Of a stretch of 64,000 nt of DNA, positions 34,088-43,665 are shown in pieces. Every line of letters starts with the position of its first letter. Position 1 is the first letter of the stretch. Both the position numbers and the translations under genes were made by a program. Under the pieces are notes generated by a model. The model saw nothing but the letters and a program-made list of their open reading frames with translations. It did no database searches and had not been told where the DNA came from. The stretch comes from Ascidiimonas meishanensis (lineage in GTDB: Bacteria > Bacteroidota > Bacteroidia > Flavobacteriales > Flavobacteriaceae): contig NZ_JBBEXD010000001.1 in the NCBI RefSeq assembly GCF_037782385.1, positions 744,001 to 808,000 on the forward strand. Reading direction: 5' to 3'.

Positions 34088-34891
34088 CTTTACGTTCGCC
34101 CCTGTGCGAGCAAAGAAAATGAAAGTAATAATCTAAAAATAAGATTGTTAGATTAAAATAGTGTAAAATTTTCGAGATTATATTTTATGGAGGTTATATC
34201 ATAGAAATCACGTTAATTAATATTTACTTCCCATTATAGATCTAATTTTAAATCACTCAGGCAGGAGCATTGATCTACAACTTAAAGTCACTCATCAATT
34301 CCTATGAGATCAATAATAGCAACCTGTGAATCTTTATATATGATTTCTCTTGTGATCTATTTCTTTTTAATTCTCTCGATACCGTACCCTCATTAACAGT
34401 AATTAATGGTCTCTATTTGGATACTCCTTATTCATATCTCCTAAGAAACGGAAGTTTAATACCCTCGTGACAAGGTAATTTGTTTGTAATGTTTTATCTA
34501 AAATTAATATAAACATTACGCCTAAAATAAATGGTGATCGCGTTATCCATTTTTAATGTTCGTGTTGCACTTAGAATTCAATTAAACTTAAAAAAATAAA
34601 AAACCATGAACAAACATAATTTTATCCATAGTTTTTAGATAGAATAAATCTACTTATAACGATACCGTTGTTACTAGTATTATAACAGCCTTGCCTAATT
34701 ATCAAATAATAAAGTCATTCGCTACTTTCGATTTTTAGTAAATATAAGTTAAACAATCTGGTAATAGTAAATTCAGAAACATCATATTGATCATCAAAAT
34801 CATTAAGGTTCACTTTGTATGCAATAAGGATCTTTTTCTAACATTAAAGAGCTTTATAGTGATGTAAATTATTTATTTTTATACAAAAATT

Positions 34892-35554
34892 ATGAGTTTT
34901 CATAAACTTTATACTTTCTTAAATGCTTTGCAGGAAAATAATTCCAAAGATTGGATGGATACCAACCGCAAAAACTATCATGAAGTAAGAGGTTGGTACA
35001 TCAACTGGCTAGATAAGATGAATTTAAAACTTGCACATATTGATCCTGAATATACGGATACTCCTGGAAAAAAAGCCATTAATAGAATAAACAACAATTT
35101 AATGTTTCATCCAGAAAAACCAATATATAAAGATCATTTTGGAGCGGGTTTAGATCAAGAATCAAAACAAGGTGATTTCTATATACATTTAGGAACCAAT
35201 GAATCTTTTATTGCGGGTGGTTATTATCGTCCATCAAACAATATTTTAAAAAGTATTAGAGATGCAATTGATTACGATGGCGAAAAATTTCTAAAAATCA
35301 TCCACAAAGAAAGTTTTAGACAAATTTTTGGAGGTTTACTTAAAGATGAAGAAAAATTAAAAACAGCACCAAAAGGATATTCACAAGACCACAAACATAT
35401 TGATCTTTTGCGCCATAAAACTTTTGCCGTGCAATATGATCTCAACCAAAAAGAAGTAATGAAAGAAGATTTTGATCAAAAAGTAATTGCTATTTATAAA
35501 GAGATGTTACCATTTAGACGTTATCTAAATCTTGCCGTTTCTGTTCCTGCATAA
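34892..35554 (+). CDS. DUF2461 family protein
   Basis: 220 residues. N-terminal LYTFLNALQENNSKDWMDTN and the INRINNNLMFHPEKPIYKDH and AGGYYRPSNNILKSIRDAID blocks are typical of the DUF2461/TIGR02453 family. Function unknown. Ends two bases before the MFS start. Confidence 0.85.
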   Translation: MSFHKLYTFLNALQENNSKDWMDTNRKNYHEVRGWYINWLDKMNLKLAHIDPEYTDTPGKKAINRINNNLMFHPEKPIYKDHFGAGLDQESKQGDFYIHLGTNESFIAGGYYRPSNNILKSIRDAIDYDGEKFLKIIHKESFRQIFGGLLKDEEKLKTAPKGYSQDHKHIDLLRHKTFAVQYDLNQKEVMKEDFDQKVIAIYKEMLPFRRYLNLAVSVPA

Positions 35555-35556
35555 AT

Positions 35557-36873
35557 ATGTCAAAAAAAAGAAATCCCATTCTAGACCGTTTTTATGACTT
35601 TATAAATAAAGAAAATGAAAAACGGATTTGCAAAGATATTACTGAAGACGCCTGTAAAGAAACTCCAAAGAATTACTTTCTACTTCTAATTAGTTTTTCT
35701 TTAACCAAATTAGGAGATACGTTAAGCAATCCTAAAACTGTTCTTGCTTGGCTTATGACTTATGTGAATGCTCCAGTATATTTAATAAGTTTTATAGTAC
35801 CTATTCGAGAGTCCGGTTCAATGCTTCCGCAGATTATAATTGCTAATTATGTGAAAAAAAAGCAAATTCGAAAATGGATTTGGGTTCTTGGATCTGTTTT
35901 ACAGTTTATCTCCATAATTACTATAGGCATAGTGGCTCTTTCATTTACGGGGGTAAATGCCGGCTGGTTGATCATAATATTCATCGTGACTTTCAGTCTG
36001 TCTCGCGGTCTATGCTCAGTAGCTTCAAAAGATGTACTTGGGAAAACCATCCCTAAAACACGTAGAGGTAAACTCAAAGGGTATACCGCATCTGTATCAG
36101 GTATTTTAGTTCTTGTAGCAGGACTATATATGATCTATAAATCCAAAGGTGATGTAGATGTACAATTTTATTCTAATGTAATTTTCTTCGCGGGTTCTCT
36201 ATGGCTTTTAGCCGCAATTATTTATGCCAATATCAAAGAATTTCCTGGAGCTTCTGATAATGACAATAATGATTGGAAAGAAGCTTTTAAAAAGTTAAAT
36301 CTAGTACACACAGACAAACACTTCAGAAACTTCATAATTTCCAGATCTCTGCTTCTTTGTTCTGCTTTAACAGCTCCTTTTTACATAATTTTAGCCCAAA
36401 ATTACCTTGGTACAGAAAGTTATATACTTGGCTTGTTTATCATAGCAAATGGAATTGCTTCCATTATTAGTGCACCCATTTGGGGTAAAATGGCAGATAT
36501 TGCAAGTAATAAAGTAATGGTAAGAGCAGCATTGCTTACAGCTTCTATTGGTATTTTCATGTTTATTATCTTAGTTGGCTTTCCTTATCTAAGAACTCAA
36601 GTGTGGCTCTACCCTATTGCATTTTTCTTACTAGGTATTGCCCATAGCGGTGTTCGGTTAGGGAGAAAAACCTATATAGTTGACATGGCTAAAGGAAATA
36701 AAAGAACTGACTATGTGGCGGTTAGCAATACGCTAATTGGTTTTATATTGCTCATCACTGGAGGAATTAGTGCTTTGGCATCTCTTATTTCAACTGAATG
36801 GGTTATTCTAATCCTATCTCTCTTTGGTTTTGCAGGAGCTTATACTAGTTATAAATTGCCTCAAGTAGAGTAA
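35557..36873 (+). CDS. MFS transporter
   Basis: 438 residues, about 11-12 membrane helices, an N-terminal cytosolic segment of ~45 residues rich in charged residues, and basic loops such as KTRRGKLKGY between helices. Substrate unknown. Co-transcribed with DUF2461; gap of 2 bases. Confidence 0.83.
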   Translation: MSKKRNPILDRFYDFINKENEKRICKDITEDACKETPKNYFLLLISFSLTKLGDTLSNPKTVLAWLMTYVNAPVYLISFIVPIRESGSMLPQIIIANYVKKKQIRKWIWVLGSVLQFISIITIGIVALSFTGVNAGWLIIIFIVTFSLSRGLCSVASKDVLGKTIPKTRRGKLKGYTASVSGILVLVAGLYMIYKSKGDVDVQFYSNVIFFAGSLWLLAAIIYANIKEFPGASDNDNNDWKEAFKKLNLVHTDKHFRNFIISRSLLLCSALTAPFYIILAQNYLGTESYILGLFIIANGIASIISAPIWGKMADIASNKVMVRAALLTASIGIFMFIILVGFPYLRTQVWLYPIAFFLLGIAHSGVRLGRKTYIVDMAKGNKRTDYVAVSNTLIGFILLITGGISALASLISTEWVILILSLFGFAGAYTSYKLPQVE

Positions 36874-37222
36874 TTCTCTTTACTTAAATCAATAGCATCC
36901 CATTTAAAAAAACTATTTGCAACTAAATCTTTCATATGCGTAAAAACCATATATAAATGTAAGTTAAAAGCTTATTTAATTAGAAAATAATAACAAAAAA
37001 ATAGTAGTTTTTTTGTTAAATAAATAGTTTATTGTACTTTCCCTTCATGAAGTAATTCTTATTTATTTCGCTTTAATCATAACAATAAACGAACTGTGCC
37101 TACTAATGCACATCAAAAGTTAGCTCAAGACAGGGCAATCTATTTGATTAAATGGTAATTAAGATTTTCTTTATACATGAATTTTCCAAAATAATCATCG
37201 GTAATAATAGTTTTCAATCTTT
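36874..37222. other. Intergenic before the T6SS, with AT hairpin
   Basis: 349 bases. Holds a perfect inverted repeat TAACAAAAAAA-tagtag-TTTTTTTGTTA (36991-37018), a possible terminator of the MFS transcript or a structural element. The promoter for clpV should lie here, but no TAnnTTTG with proper spacing was found. Confidence 0.5.
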
Positions 37223-39703
37223 ATGCAAGTATTAGACTATCCAATCTCAAAGAATGTAGAAAGTATCATTCACATTGCTCAATCCATTTCAAGAGAATTT
37301 CATAATAAAGAGTATAATTCTGCACATCTTTTAAAAGCATTACTGCATAAAGATGCACAACTCAATAGTATTTTTTCTGCAATAGATGCAGATATATACT
37401 ATGTAGAAGAATGGTGCGAAGTTCGTATAGAAGCATTACCAAGGTCTGCCGTTATTCCAGATAAAATACTAGGAGATAAAACAATTGATGCTATTTTTAA
37501 TGAGGCAGACAACATCAAACTTAAACTTGGAGAAGATGAGATATCTCCGGTATCCTTATTGATATCCATATGCACTCCTGGTGTAGGATTTTCTTATGAA
37601 CAATTAAAAACGCTCCCGCTTAAATCAGATGAAATTTTAATTTCTGTCAAGCAATCTACTTCCAATTCAAACACCTCCTCTTCTACATTAAAACAGAAAA
37701 AATCTGGTATTAATAGTAAAGTTGATCTAAGTATCCTAGATGAATACTGTATTGATAAAACCCATGAAATTCACACAAATACATTTCAAAATATTTTTGG
37801 AAGAGATGCCGAAATAAAAATGATTATTGAAATATTAGGAAGACATTCAAAACCCAATGTTTTAATTATGGGCGAGCCAGGTGTTGGTAAAACTGTTTTG
37901 CTTGATGGTTTTTCTGAAGCAATTGTTAAAAGTACGGTTCCAAACGCCTTGCAAAATGCTCAGATATACGAGTTAGATTTTGTTCATTTAGTTTCTGGTG
38001 CCAGTTACAAAAGTGAAATAGAAGATAGATTCAAGAAGATTATCAATGCTTTAAAAGAATTTGAAAAGCCTATTTTATTAATAGACGAAATAAATAATCT
38101 TACCAATAAAGATTCAGGCAATCAAGGTTTGGTAAATATTTTAAAATCGGAATTAGCTAAAGGTGAAGTTACTTTTATCGCAACATCAACTAATGATTCG
38201 TATAGAAAATATATTGAAATAGATGAGGGATTATCTCGCCGATTTGAAAATGTATTATTAGAAGAACCCTCAGAAGATGATGCATTAGAAATGATCTCAA
38301 ACACCATTGATAAGTACAAGCAGCATCATAATCTAGAGATAGATGATGAAACAATTTCTGAAGCAATTAGACTGTCAAAAAGATTCAGTAAAAATAGAAG
38401 TCTGCCAGATTCTGCTATCGATTTAATAGATCGTACTATGTCTGCTTCTCGTTATATGATTGAAACTACCATCTCAAAAATCACACTCGTAAAAAATAAT
38501 TTAAAAGGGATTGAGGATAGTGATAAAACGGTTCTTGAAAAAACTGAAAGTATTAACTGGCAATTGAAAAATCTAAAAAATATTTTTAGCTATCTTTTGT
38601 TTACTGATCTCAATGAAGATGATATATTCCATCCGAGTGATGATTACAATTTAGGTGTTAGCAAAATAGAAAATATACTGGATAAATTTTCGGAAAAAGC
38701 AAATACCAAAAAAGACGTTATTGACAAACACGATATTTCCTCAACAATCGCAAATAAAACAGGGATTCCAGTAGGAAAACTACAAGCAGATGAAAAAGAG
38801 CGGCTATTAACTATGGAAGATCACCTAAAAAAACGTGTTATTGGTCAAGATCATGCTATTAAAACAATTACAGAAGCAATTCTGGAATCTCGTTCAGGAT
38901 TAAGTAAACCTGGATTACCCATAGGCTCATTCTTTTTTACAGGACCTACAGGCACTGGAAAAACAGAGTTAGCCAAAGCACTTGCAGAATTTCTATTTCA
39001 AACGGAGGAGGCTATTATCAGGTTTGATATGTCAGAATTCAAAGAAGAGCACTCAGCGGCCTTGCTCTATGGAGCCCCCCCTGGTTATGTTGGCTATGAA
39101 GAAGGTGGCTTATTAGTGAACAAAATAAGACATAAACCCTATTCTATAGTACTGTTTGATGAAATTGAAAAAGCGCATCCTTCCGTTTTTGATATTTTTC
39201 TTCAGATTTTAGATGAAGGCAAGTTAAATGATCGTCTTGGAAAAACAGGTGATTTTTCAAATGCAGTTATTTTATTCACCTCAAATATTGGGAGTGAACA
39301 TGCTGTAAAATCTTTTGAGCAAGGCATTATTCCAAAATCATCAGATTTGTTAGAACTAATGTCTAATCATTTTAGACCCGAGTTTCTAGGACGTTTAACC
39401 GAAATAGTTCCATTTTCTCCTATTACTAAAGATAATGTAATTAAGATTTTTGAAGTTCAAATGAAAGATTTACATAAGGCATTAGAAAAACAGGAAATTA
39501 CGCTCGAATTAACCGAGGATGCCAAAAAATTTCTTGCCTATAAAGGTTTTACACCAAAATATGGTGCGAGACCCTTACGGGGTATTATAAGAACAGAATT
39601 AAGATCTCCTTTATCAAGACAACTAATTACAGGGAAAATTCAAAAAGGAAGTTTAGTGCATTTAGATGAAAAGAAAGAAAAGTTAATATGGAATTATAGC
39701 TAA
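37223..39703 (+). CDS. tssH: T6SS sheath-disassembly ATPase ClpV (TssH)
   Basis: 826 residues of the class I AAA+ Clp type. A Clp_N domain (residues 1-150), a first AAA domain with Walker A GEPGVGKT (217-224) and Walker B ILLIDEI (284-290), a short middle domain, and a second AAA domain with Walker A GPTGTGKT (574-581), GAPPGYVGYEEGG, Walker B IVLFDEIEKAHP and sensor TSNIG. There is no ClpP-binding loop motif seen. Beside sheath genes tssB/tssC, so the role is recycling of the contracted sheath rather than proteolysis. ClpB is the other option by fold, excluded by context and the Clp_N sequence. Confidence 0.9.
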   Translation: MQVLDYPISKNVESIIHIAQSISREFHNKEYNSAHLLKALLHKDAQLNSIFSAIDADIYYVEEWCEVRIEALPRSAVIPDKILGDKTIDAIFNEADNIKLKLGEDEISPVSLLISICTPGVGFSYEQLKTLPLKSDEILISVKQSTSNSNTSSSTLKQKKSGINSKVDLSILDEYCIDKTHEIHTNTFQNIFGRDAEIKMIIEILGRHSKPNVLIMGEPGVGKTVLLDGFSEAIVKSTVPNALQNAQIYELDFVHLVSGASYKSEIEDRFKKIINALKEFEKPILLIDEINNLTNKDSGNQGLVNILKSELAKGEVTFIATSTNDSYRKYIEIDEGLSRRFENVLLEEPSEDDALEMISNTIDKYKQHHNLEIDDETISEAIRLSKRFSKNRSLPDSAIDLIDRTMSASRYMIETTISKITLVKNNLKGIEDSDKTVLEKTESINWQLKNLKNIFSYLLFTDLNEDDIFHPSDDYNLGVSKIENILDKFSEKANTKKDVIDKHDISSTIANKTGIPVGKLQADEKERLLTMEDHLKKRVIGQDHAIKTITEAILESRSGLSKPGLPIGSFFFTGPTGTGKTELAKALAEFLFQTEEAIIRFDMSEFKEEHSAALLYGAPPGYVGYEEGGLLVNKIRHKPYSIVLFDEIEKAHPSVFDIFLQILDEGKLNDRLGKTGDFSNAVILFTSNIGSEHAVKSFEQGIIPKSSDLLELMSNHFRPEFLGRLTEIVPFSPITKDNVIKIFEVQMKDLHKALEKQEITLELTEDAKKFLAYKGFTPKYGARPLRGIIRTELRSPLSRQLITGKIQKGSLVHLDEKKEKLIWNYS

Positions 39704-39789
39704 TGATATCATTATACATACGTATTTATATATTAATTTGTAATATTTTTTTTATTTTTATAAAATACTAACACTTAATCTAACATTAG

Positions 39790-40239
39790 ATGGATAAAAC
39801 TTACGGACTAGGAGGAACTGAGGTAAAAACAGATGCGGGTGAAGCTATTCTTGAAATTGGACAGAATAAAACACTCCTCATTCAAAAACTAACTCAGGAT
39901 CAGCCGTTAAAGCCAAAAGTGGTTACAGGACTAAAAACTATAGATGATGTTTTTGAGAACTATAAACCTGAAGTTGAAGTGGCATTTGAAGATGCAGATG
40001 GAGTTCAATCTAAGGAAACATTAAAATTCAGTCACCTGGGAAATTTTGGAAAAAAAGGAATTATAGATCAAAGTAAATACCTTAATGATCTAGATACTGA
40101 AAAAGACCAGTACCTGAAAGTTGTTAAACAACTCAAATCAAATAAAATTTTGAAAGCTGCCCTTACCGATCCAGATGCAAAAGATGCTCTTTTGAAATCT
40201 ATTAAATCGTTAATTGCTGAAATACAACAACAAGGCTAA
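39790..40239 (+). CDS. tssB: T6SS small sheath subunit TssB
   Basis: 149 residues, right size for TssB. Contains KPKVVTGLKTIDDVFENYKP and VEVAFEDADGVQSKETLKF, the beta-strand region that interlocks with TssC. Ten bases before tssC. In Bacteroidota these subunits differ strongly from proteobacterial ones (T6SSiii); identification rests on size, position and general pattern. Confidence 0.85.
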   Translation: MDKTYGLGGTEVKTDAGEAILEIGQNKTLLIQKLTQDQPLKPKVVTGLKTIDDVFENYKPEVEVAFEDADGVQSKETLKFSHLGNFGKKGIIDQSKYLNDLDTEKDQYLKVVKQLKSNKILKAALTDPDAKDALLKSIKSLIAEIQQQG

Positions 40240-40249
40240 AAAACATACC

Positions 40250-41605
40250 ATGGCAATATTAGGAAAGAAGTCAAAAGAAACTATTCAAATAGAGAATCCT
40301 GCCCAAGAGCTAAAGATAAATGAGGAAAAGTTAGCTAAATATGGTGGGTTTGATCTTTTAGAAGCATGTATTGATGACGTTCAAAACATGAATCCAGACC
40401 GAAAAGCAAGAAAAAAAATATTCTTAACCGAATCATCAAAAAAGTTAGAGCGCCAGAAGTTGGTGAAAACCTTGGAGATATGGGATGAAATACTTTCTTC
40501 TTCAGACGATTTATCAGCAATGGTAGAAGAATCAGAAAAAAGATCTGATGTTGCTTCTAAATCCTTAAAGAGAAATTTGGGTGCCGCACTAGAGCAAACC
40601 AGAGACCTTGAACAGTCTTACAGATCTGTTGCCTTATTCTTTAAAAATACGGAATCTCAAAAAGTTAAAAATATAAATATCTTAAATGCAGAACTGGAAC
40701 AGCTTAAGGATCTTGACAATACAAGGTTTATTGATGCAGTACAAGAAGAACTAGTGCAAGGATATGATCGTTTAGACCTTAGAGACAACTACGGCCTTTT
40801 AATAGTACCTGGGTACTTAGGTTCTAACAAAGTAGTAGAAAAATGGGCCAAAATTGCACATGAAAACAAGGTGATGATGGTGACAGATTTTGAGCATCTA
40901 GACGAACCAGATGATGTAATGGAGATGTTTGAAGCTGCTAACCTTACCGGAGGGGATAAATACCGTTCCAATGTGATTATGGCTTGCAATTGGTTGGTTG
41001 GACGTGGTAAACACGATGAAATAGGTGAAGATGAAGACTTGTTTGTTCCCCCATCCAGTGCATTGGGAGGGAAAATATATAAAACCTTGATGTCTCAGGT
41101 AACAGCTGGTAAGAAATTTGGAGGAATGAATGAAGTGGATGGGGTTCGTTTTGATCTTAAAAAAGGTGAAATTTCACAATTGGAAAAACTAGGTCTCGTT
41201 CCTATGGTTAACGAATATGGTAAAGTAATGGCCTTTTCTGCTAAAACACTGTTCAATGGCGATAATCTAGGTTTACAAACCTATTCTGTTGTTAGAGTAT
41301 TTGACTATGTAACCAAAGTATTAATGGACTTCTTAAATAGAAGAGCTTTTGAAAACTTTAATGCAAAAACCAGAAGAGAATTAATGGATGAAATTGTTAA
41401 ATTTCTGGATGGCATTACTGGACCAGATCAATTGATTGAGGACTTTTCTATCAAAAGATTTGAACAGGATTTACAAGAAAAAGACCGGATTCATCTGGAT
41501 ATTCATATGAAACCCTACTTCCCCGCTAAAAATTTTATGATCAAAATGGATGGTCAAAAAGGAGACGACGGATCCGAATGGAATTCTGATTATGAACAAC
41601 AATAA
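40250..41605 (+). CDS. tssC: T6SS large sheath subunit TssC (DUF5458)
   Basis: 451 residues from ATG 40250 (MAILGKKSKE); an in-frame ATG 36 bases upstream overlaps tssB and is less likely. Blocks KYGGFDLLEACIDDVQNMNP at the start and VEKWAKIAHENKVMMVTDF in the core belong to the T6SSiii sheath family. Forms the contractile sheath with TssB. Confidence 0.88.
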   Translation: MAILGKKSKETIQIENPAQELKINEEKLAKYGGFDLLEACIDDVQNMNPDRKARKKIFLTESSKKLERQKLVKTLEIWDEILSSSDDLSAMVEESEKRSDVASKSLKRNLGAALEQTRDLEQSYRSVALFFKNTESQKVKNINILNAELEQLKDLDNTRFIDAVQEELVQGYDRLDLRDNYGLLIVPGYLGSNKVVEKWAKIAHENKVMMVTDFEHLDEPDDVMEMFEAANLTGGDKYRSNVIMACNWLVGRGKHDEIGEDEDLFVPPSSALGGKIYKTLMSQVTAGKKFGGMNEVDGVRFDLKKGEISQLEKLGLVPMVNEYGKVMAFSAKTLFNGDNLGLQTYSVVRVFDYVTKVLMDFLNRRAFENFNAKTRRELMDEIVKFLDGITGPDQLIEDFSIKRFEQDLQEKDRIHLDIHMKPYFPAKNFMIKMDGQKGDDGSEWNSDYEQQ

Positions 41606-41634
41606 AAAGTGTTACCCTTATATTATAACATAAG

Positions 41635-41660
41635 GGCTGACTATTATTAGGTTAGCCTTT
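41635..41660 (+). terminator. Weak terminator after tssC
   Basis: GGCTGAC pairs with GTTAGCC around TATTATTAG and is followed by TTT. A second hairpin, CCCTTAT-attataac-ATAAGGG (41615-41636), overlaps it, so the two cannot form together. Confidence 0.45.
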
Positions 41661-41808
41661 ATGTTAAATATATATCATAATACAAGCGTTTCTCTGATAA
41701 CAATCACTATCCAAATTTAAAGAGAGAAGCTAAAAAACTAGTAAGTATTAGCGGTGAAATTTCTTTTCTACTATTAACTATTTCATTAACTCACAAGATT
41801 ATTCATCA

Positions 41809-42696
41809 ATGCTCTCTAAGCGTAAAAGTTTTATAACAATCATATTCCTTCTCGTTTATTCTTCACTACTTTTTAGTCAGCCAATCACCAATAATTGGGT
41901 TTCTGGAAAGTGGAAGATTGAAGAGGTTATTTTGCCAGAAAACAAATTCAATGATAAAAGAGAAAAAAAGCTGTTTAATGAATTAGCTAAAACCATTTTG
42001 CATTTTAAAGGAGATGGTTCCTTTTTATTCATTTATGATGGCAGTGAGGAAGAAGTCAAAAGAAATATTAAGCAGTTTGAGAATTCTATTTGGCGAATTA
42101 TTGAAGGAGAAAATATAATTTCTTTAGAGAAAGAAGTCCCATTGGCCTTTATGCCTGTTGAAAACGGTGAAAAAATAATATTTGGATTCATAAAACCCGT
42201 AAAATTTCAGGTACAAAAGATAGAGGACGAAAAAGTTAATTTTTTACTTAAATCGACAAATACGCAGGAGAACACCATTGTAGATGTAGAACAAAAAATT
42301 GATTCTGTTTTTAAACAAGTTAACATAAATGAAGAAATTCTTAAAAATGATCTCATATCAAGATATCCCATTGTAGAAACCTGCGAGGATTTTGAAAACA
42401 CCAGTCGTTTAAGGACTTGTTTTAATCGAGCTATACGGGAAATTATTTCAGATAAACTTGATTTAAAAAAATATGAGTCCTTAGCGGGAAACAGTAGGTT
42501 TAGATTTTTTTTGGATTTTGTAATTGATATAGATGGAGTTATAAAAAATATAAATGTCGAATTTCCAGATGCAGAGCTTTGTTATGATCTCAAATTAATT
42601 GTGAATAATATTAAGGTGATAAGTCCTGCAAAGAATAAGGATGGAGAACTCATGCTAAGTACTTATACAATTCCGTTAACTTTGATGATGCAGTAA
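41809..42696 (+). CDS. Exported protein, lipocalin-like N-domain
   Basis: 295 residues with a signal peptide (MLSKRKSFITIIFLLVYSSL, ending LLFSQ). The next ~80 residues (WVSGKWKIEEVILPE, ILHFKGDGSFLF) resemble the lipocalin-like domains common in Bacteroidota; the C-terminal end (FRFFLDFVIDIDGVIKNINV) resembles a TonB C-terminal-like domain. Follows tssC on the same strand with 203 bases between. Role unknown; may serve the T6SS envelope assembly. Confidence 0.55.
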   Translation: MLSKRKSFITIIFLLVYSSLLFSQPITNNWVSGKWKIEEVILPENKFNDKREKKLFNELAKTILHFKGDGSFLFIYDGSEEEVKRNIKQFENSIWRIIEGENIISLEKEVPLAFMPVENGEKIIFGFIKPVKFQVQKIEDEKVNFLLKSTNTQENTIVDVEQKIDSVFKQVNINEEILKNDLISRYPIVETCEDFENTSRLRTCFNRAIREIISDKLDLKKYESLAGNSRFRFFLDFVIDIDGVIKNINVEFPDAELCYDLKLIVNNIKVISPAKNKDGELMLSTYTIPLTLMMQ

Positions 42697-42810
42697 AAAC
42701 TTTTGATGTTGTAATTTTATAAAAAAATCTTTTACGTTATAATAAACTAACCAAAGGATTGTTAAGTAAGACATACTTAGGTTTTATTAATTTTAAAACA
42801 ATGATTTAAA

Positions 42811-43653
42811 GTGGTATCTAAAAAATACAAATTTCTAATTTCCATCAGTGTAAAAATATTCTATGTTGTAGCATTGGTTATTTCTACATCTTGTAAATCA
42901 GGTCTTGATAAAAAATATCAAAAATCTTCATTAGAACAAGATCTGGAAAATATTTCAGAGCAAGTTTCAAAGCAAGATTTAATTCTTGTACGTGATTATA
43001 TTGGAGAGCTGGAAGCAAACAATATATCTGTTGAGAATAAAACTTATTTTGATCTTTTAATTGAAGCTGAAAATAGTGATCGAGAAAGGAAAAGAAAAAT
43101 TGAAGAAGAAAAACAACTATTATTAGAGCAAAAAAATAAGAAAATTGCTGATTCGTTTGTAAAAATTCTAAGTTCCAAAAAATGGATTGTAACGGATTAT
43201 GCTTTTCAGCTGGAAATACCAGATGATTCCGAAAAGAATATTGAGATAGCAAAAAACATATTGAATAAGGCGATGTTTCTGAAAGATGAAACCGTGTCAG
43301 TTTCAGTAAAAAAGGTATCAGCAAAGACAATTGTGGAAGGGCGTAATGAACGCTTTACCCGTCTTTTTAGCCATAATGGAAAACGCTGGAAAAAGTATTT
43401 GGCAGATGGAACTTTTGAAGAGAATTCAGAGGATAAAACTATAAAAGGAACCTGGGAACTTACCGATGTTAATGAAATACAGGAAAAAAAGAAAACATAC
43501 AATCCCACCAATCCAATGAAAGCCGATATTGTTTATCTTGAAATAAAAAAATTAAATGATAAGTTTTTTAATTTTGTACAAACAAAATATGATTACTTAA
43601 ACCCGAACTCAAGAGTAAGTGTCTATATTTCTATGGAAGCAAAAGAAGATTGA
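42811..43653 (+). CDS. Predicted lipoprotein with helical Lys/Glu region
   Basis: 280 residues, GTG start. Signal ends with lipobox VISTSC. A heptad-like helix follows (RERKRKIEEEKQLLLEQKNK), then a beta-rich part with TFEENSEDKTIKGTWELTDV. No family recognised. 114 bases after the previous exported protein; could be a pair. The end is 12 bases from the convergent gene at 43666. Confidence 0.5.
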   Translation: MVSKKYKFLISISVKIFYVVALVISTSCKSGLDKKYQKSSLEQDLENISEQVSKQDLILVRDYIGELEANNISVENKTYFDLLIEAENSDRERKRKIEEEKQLLLEQKNKKIADSFVKILSSKKWIVTDYAFQLEIPDDSEKNIEIAKNILNKAMFLKDETVSVSVKKVSAKTIVEGRNERFTRLFSHNGKRWKKYLADGTFEENSEDKTIKGTWELTDVNEIQEKKKTYNPTNPMKADIVYLEIKKLNDKFFNFVQTKYDYLNPNSRVSVYISMEAKED

Positions 43654-43665
43654 AATTTACTGTTT

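Larger units (their letters stand above)
33531..34891. other. 1.36 kb without a gene; decayed DNA
   Basis: AT-rich, no frame longer than ~75 codons in either strand that looks real. It contains a possible coding remnant (33639-33749), a perfect 9-bp-arm hairpin TTTTGTCCA-ctttc-TGGACAAAA (33935-33957), a terminator-like hairpin (34067-34087), and nothing else recognised. Probably a scar of lost accessory genes between the Ser-rich gene and the DUF2461 gene. Confidence 0.6.

Noticed and set aside
40214..40249. 12 extra residues of TssC
   Set aside because: They overlap tssB; the ATG at 40250 follows tssB at normal spacing and fits the family start.
37223..41605. Extracellular contractile injection system (eCIS/Afp-type) instead of T6SS
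   Set aside because: No LysM, tube, or baseplate gene of eCIS type; VgrG, DUF4280 and Tle1 belong to T6SS, and sheath pair TssB/TssC fits T6SSiii.
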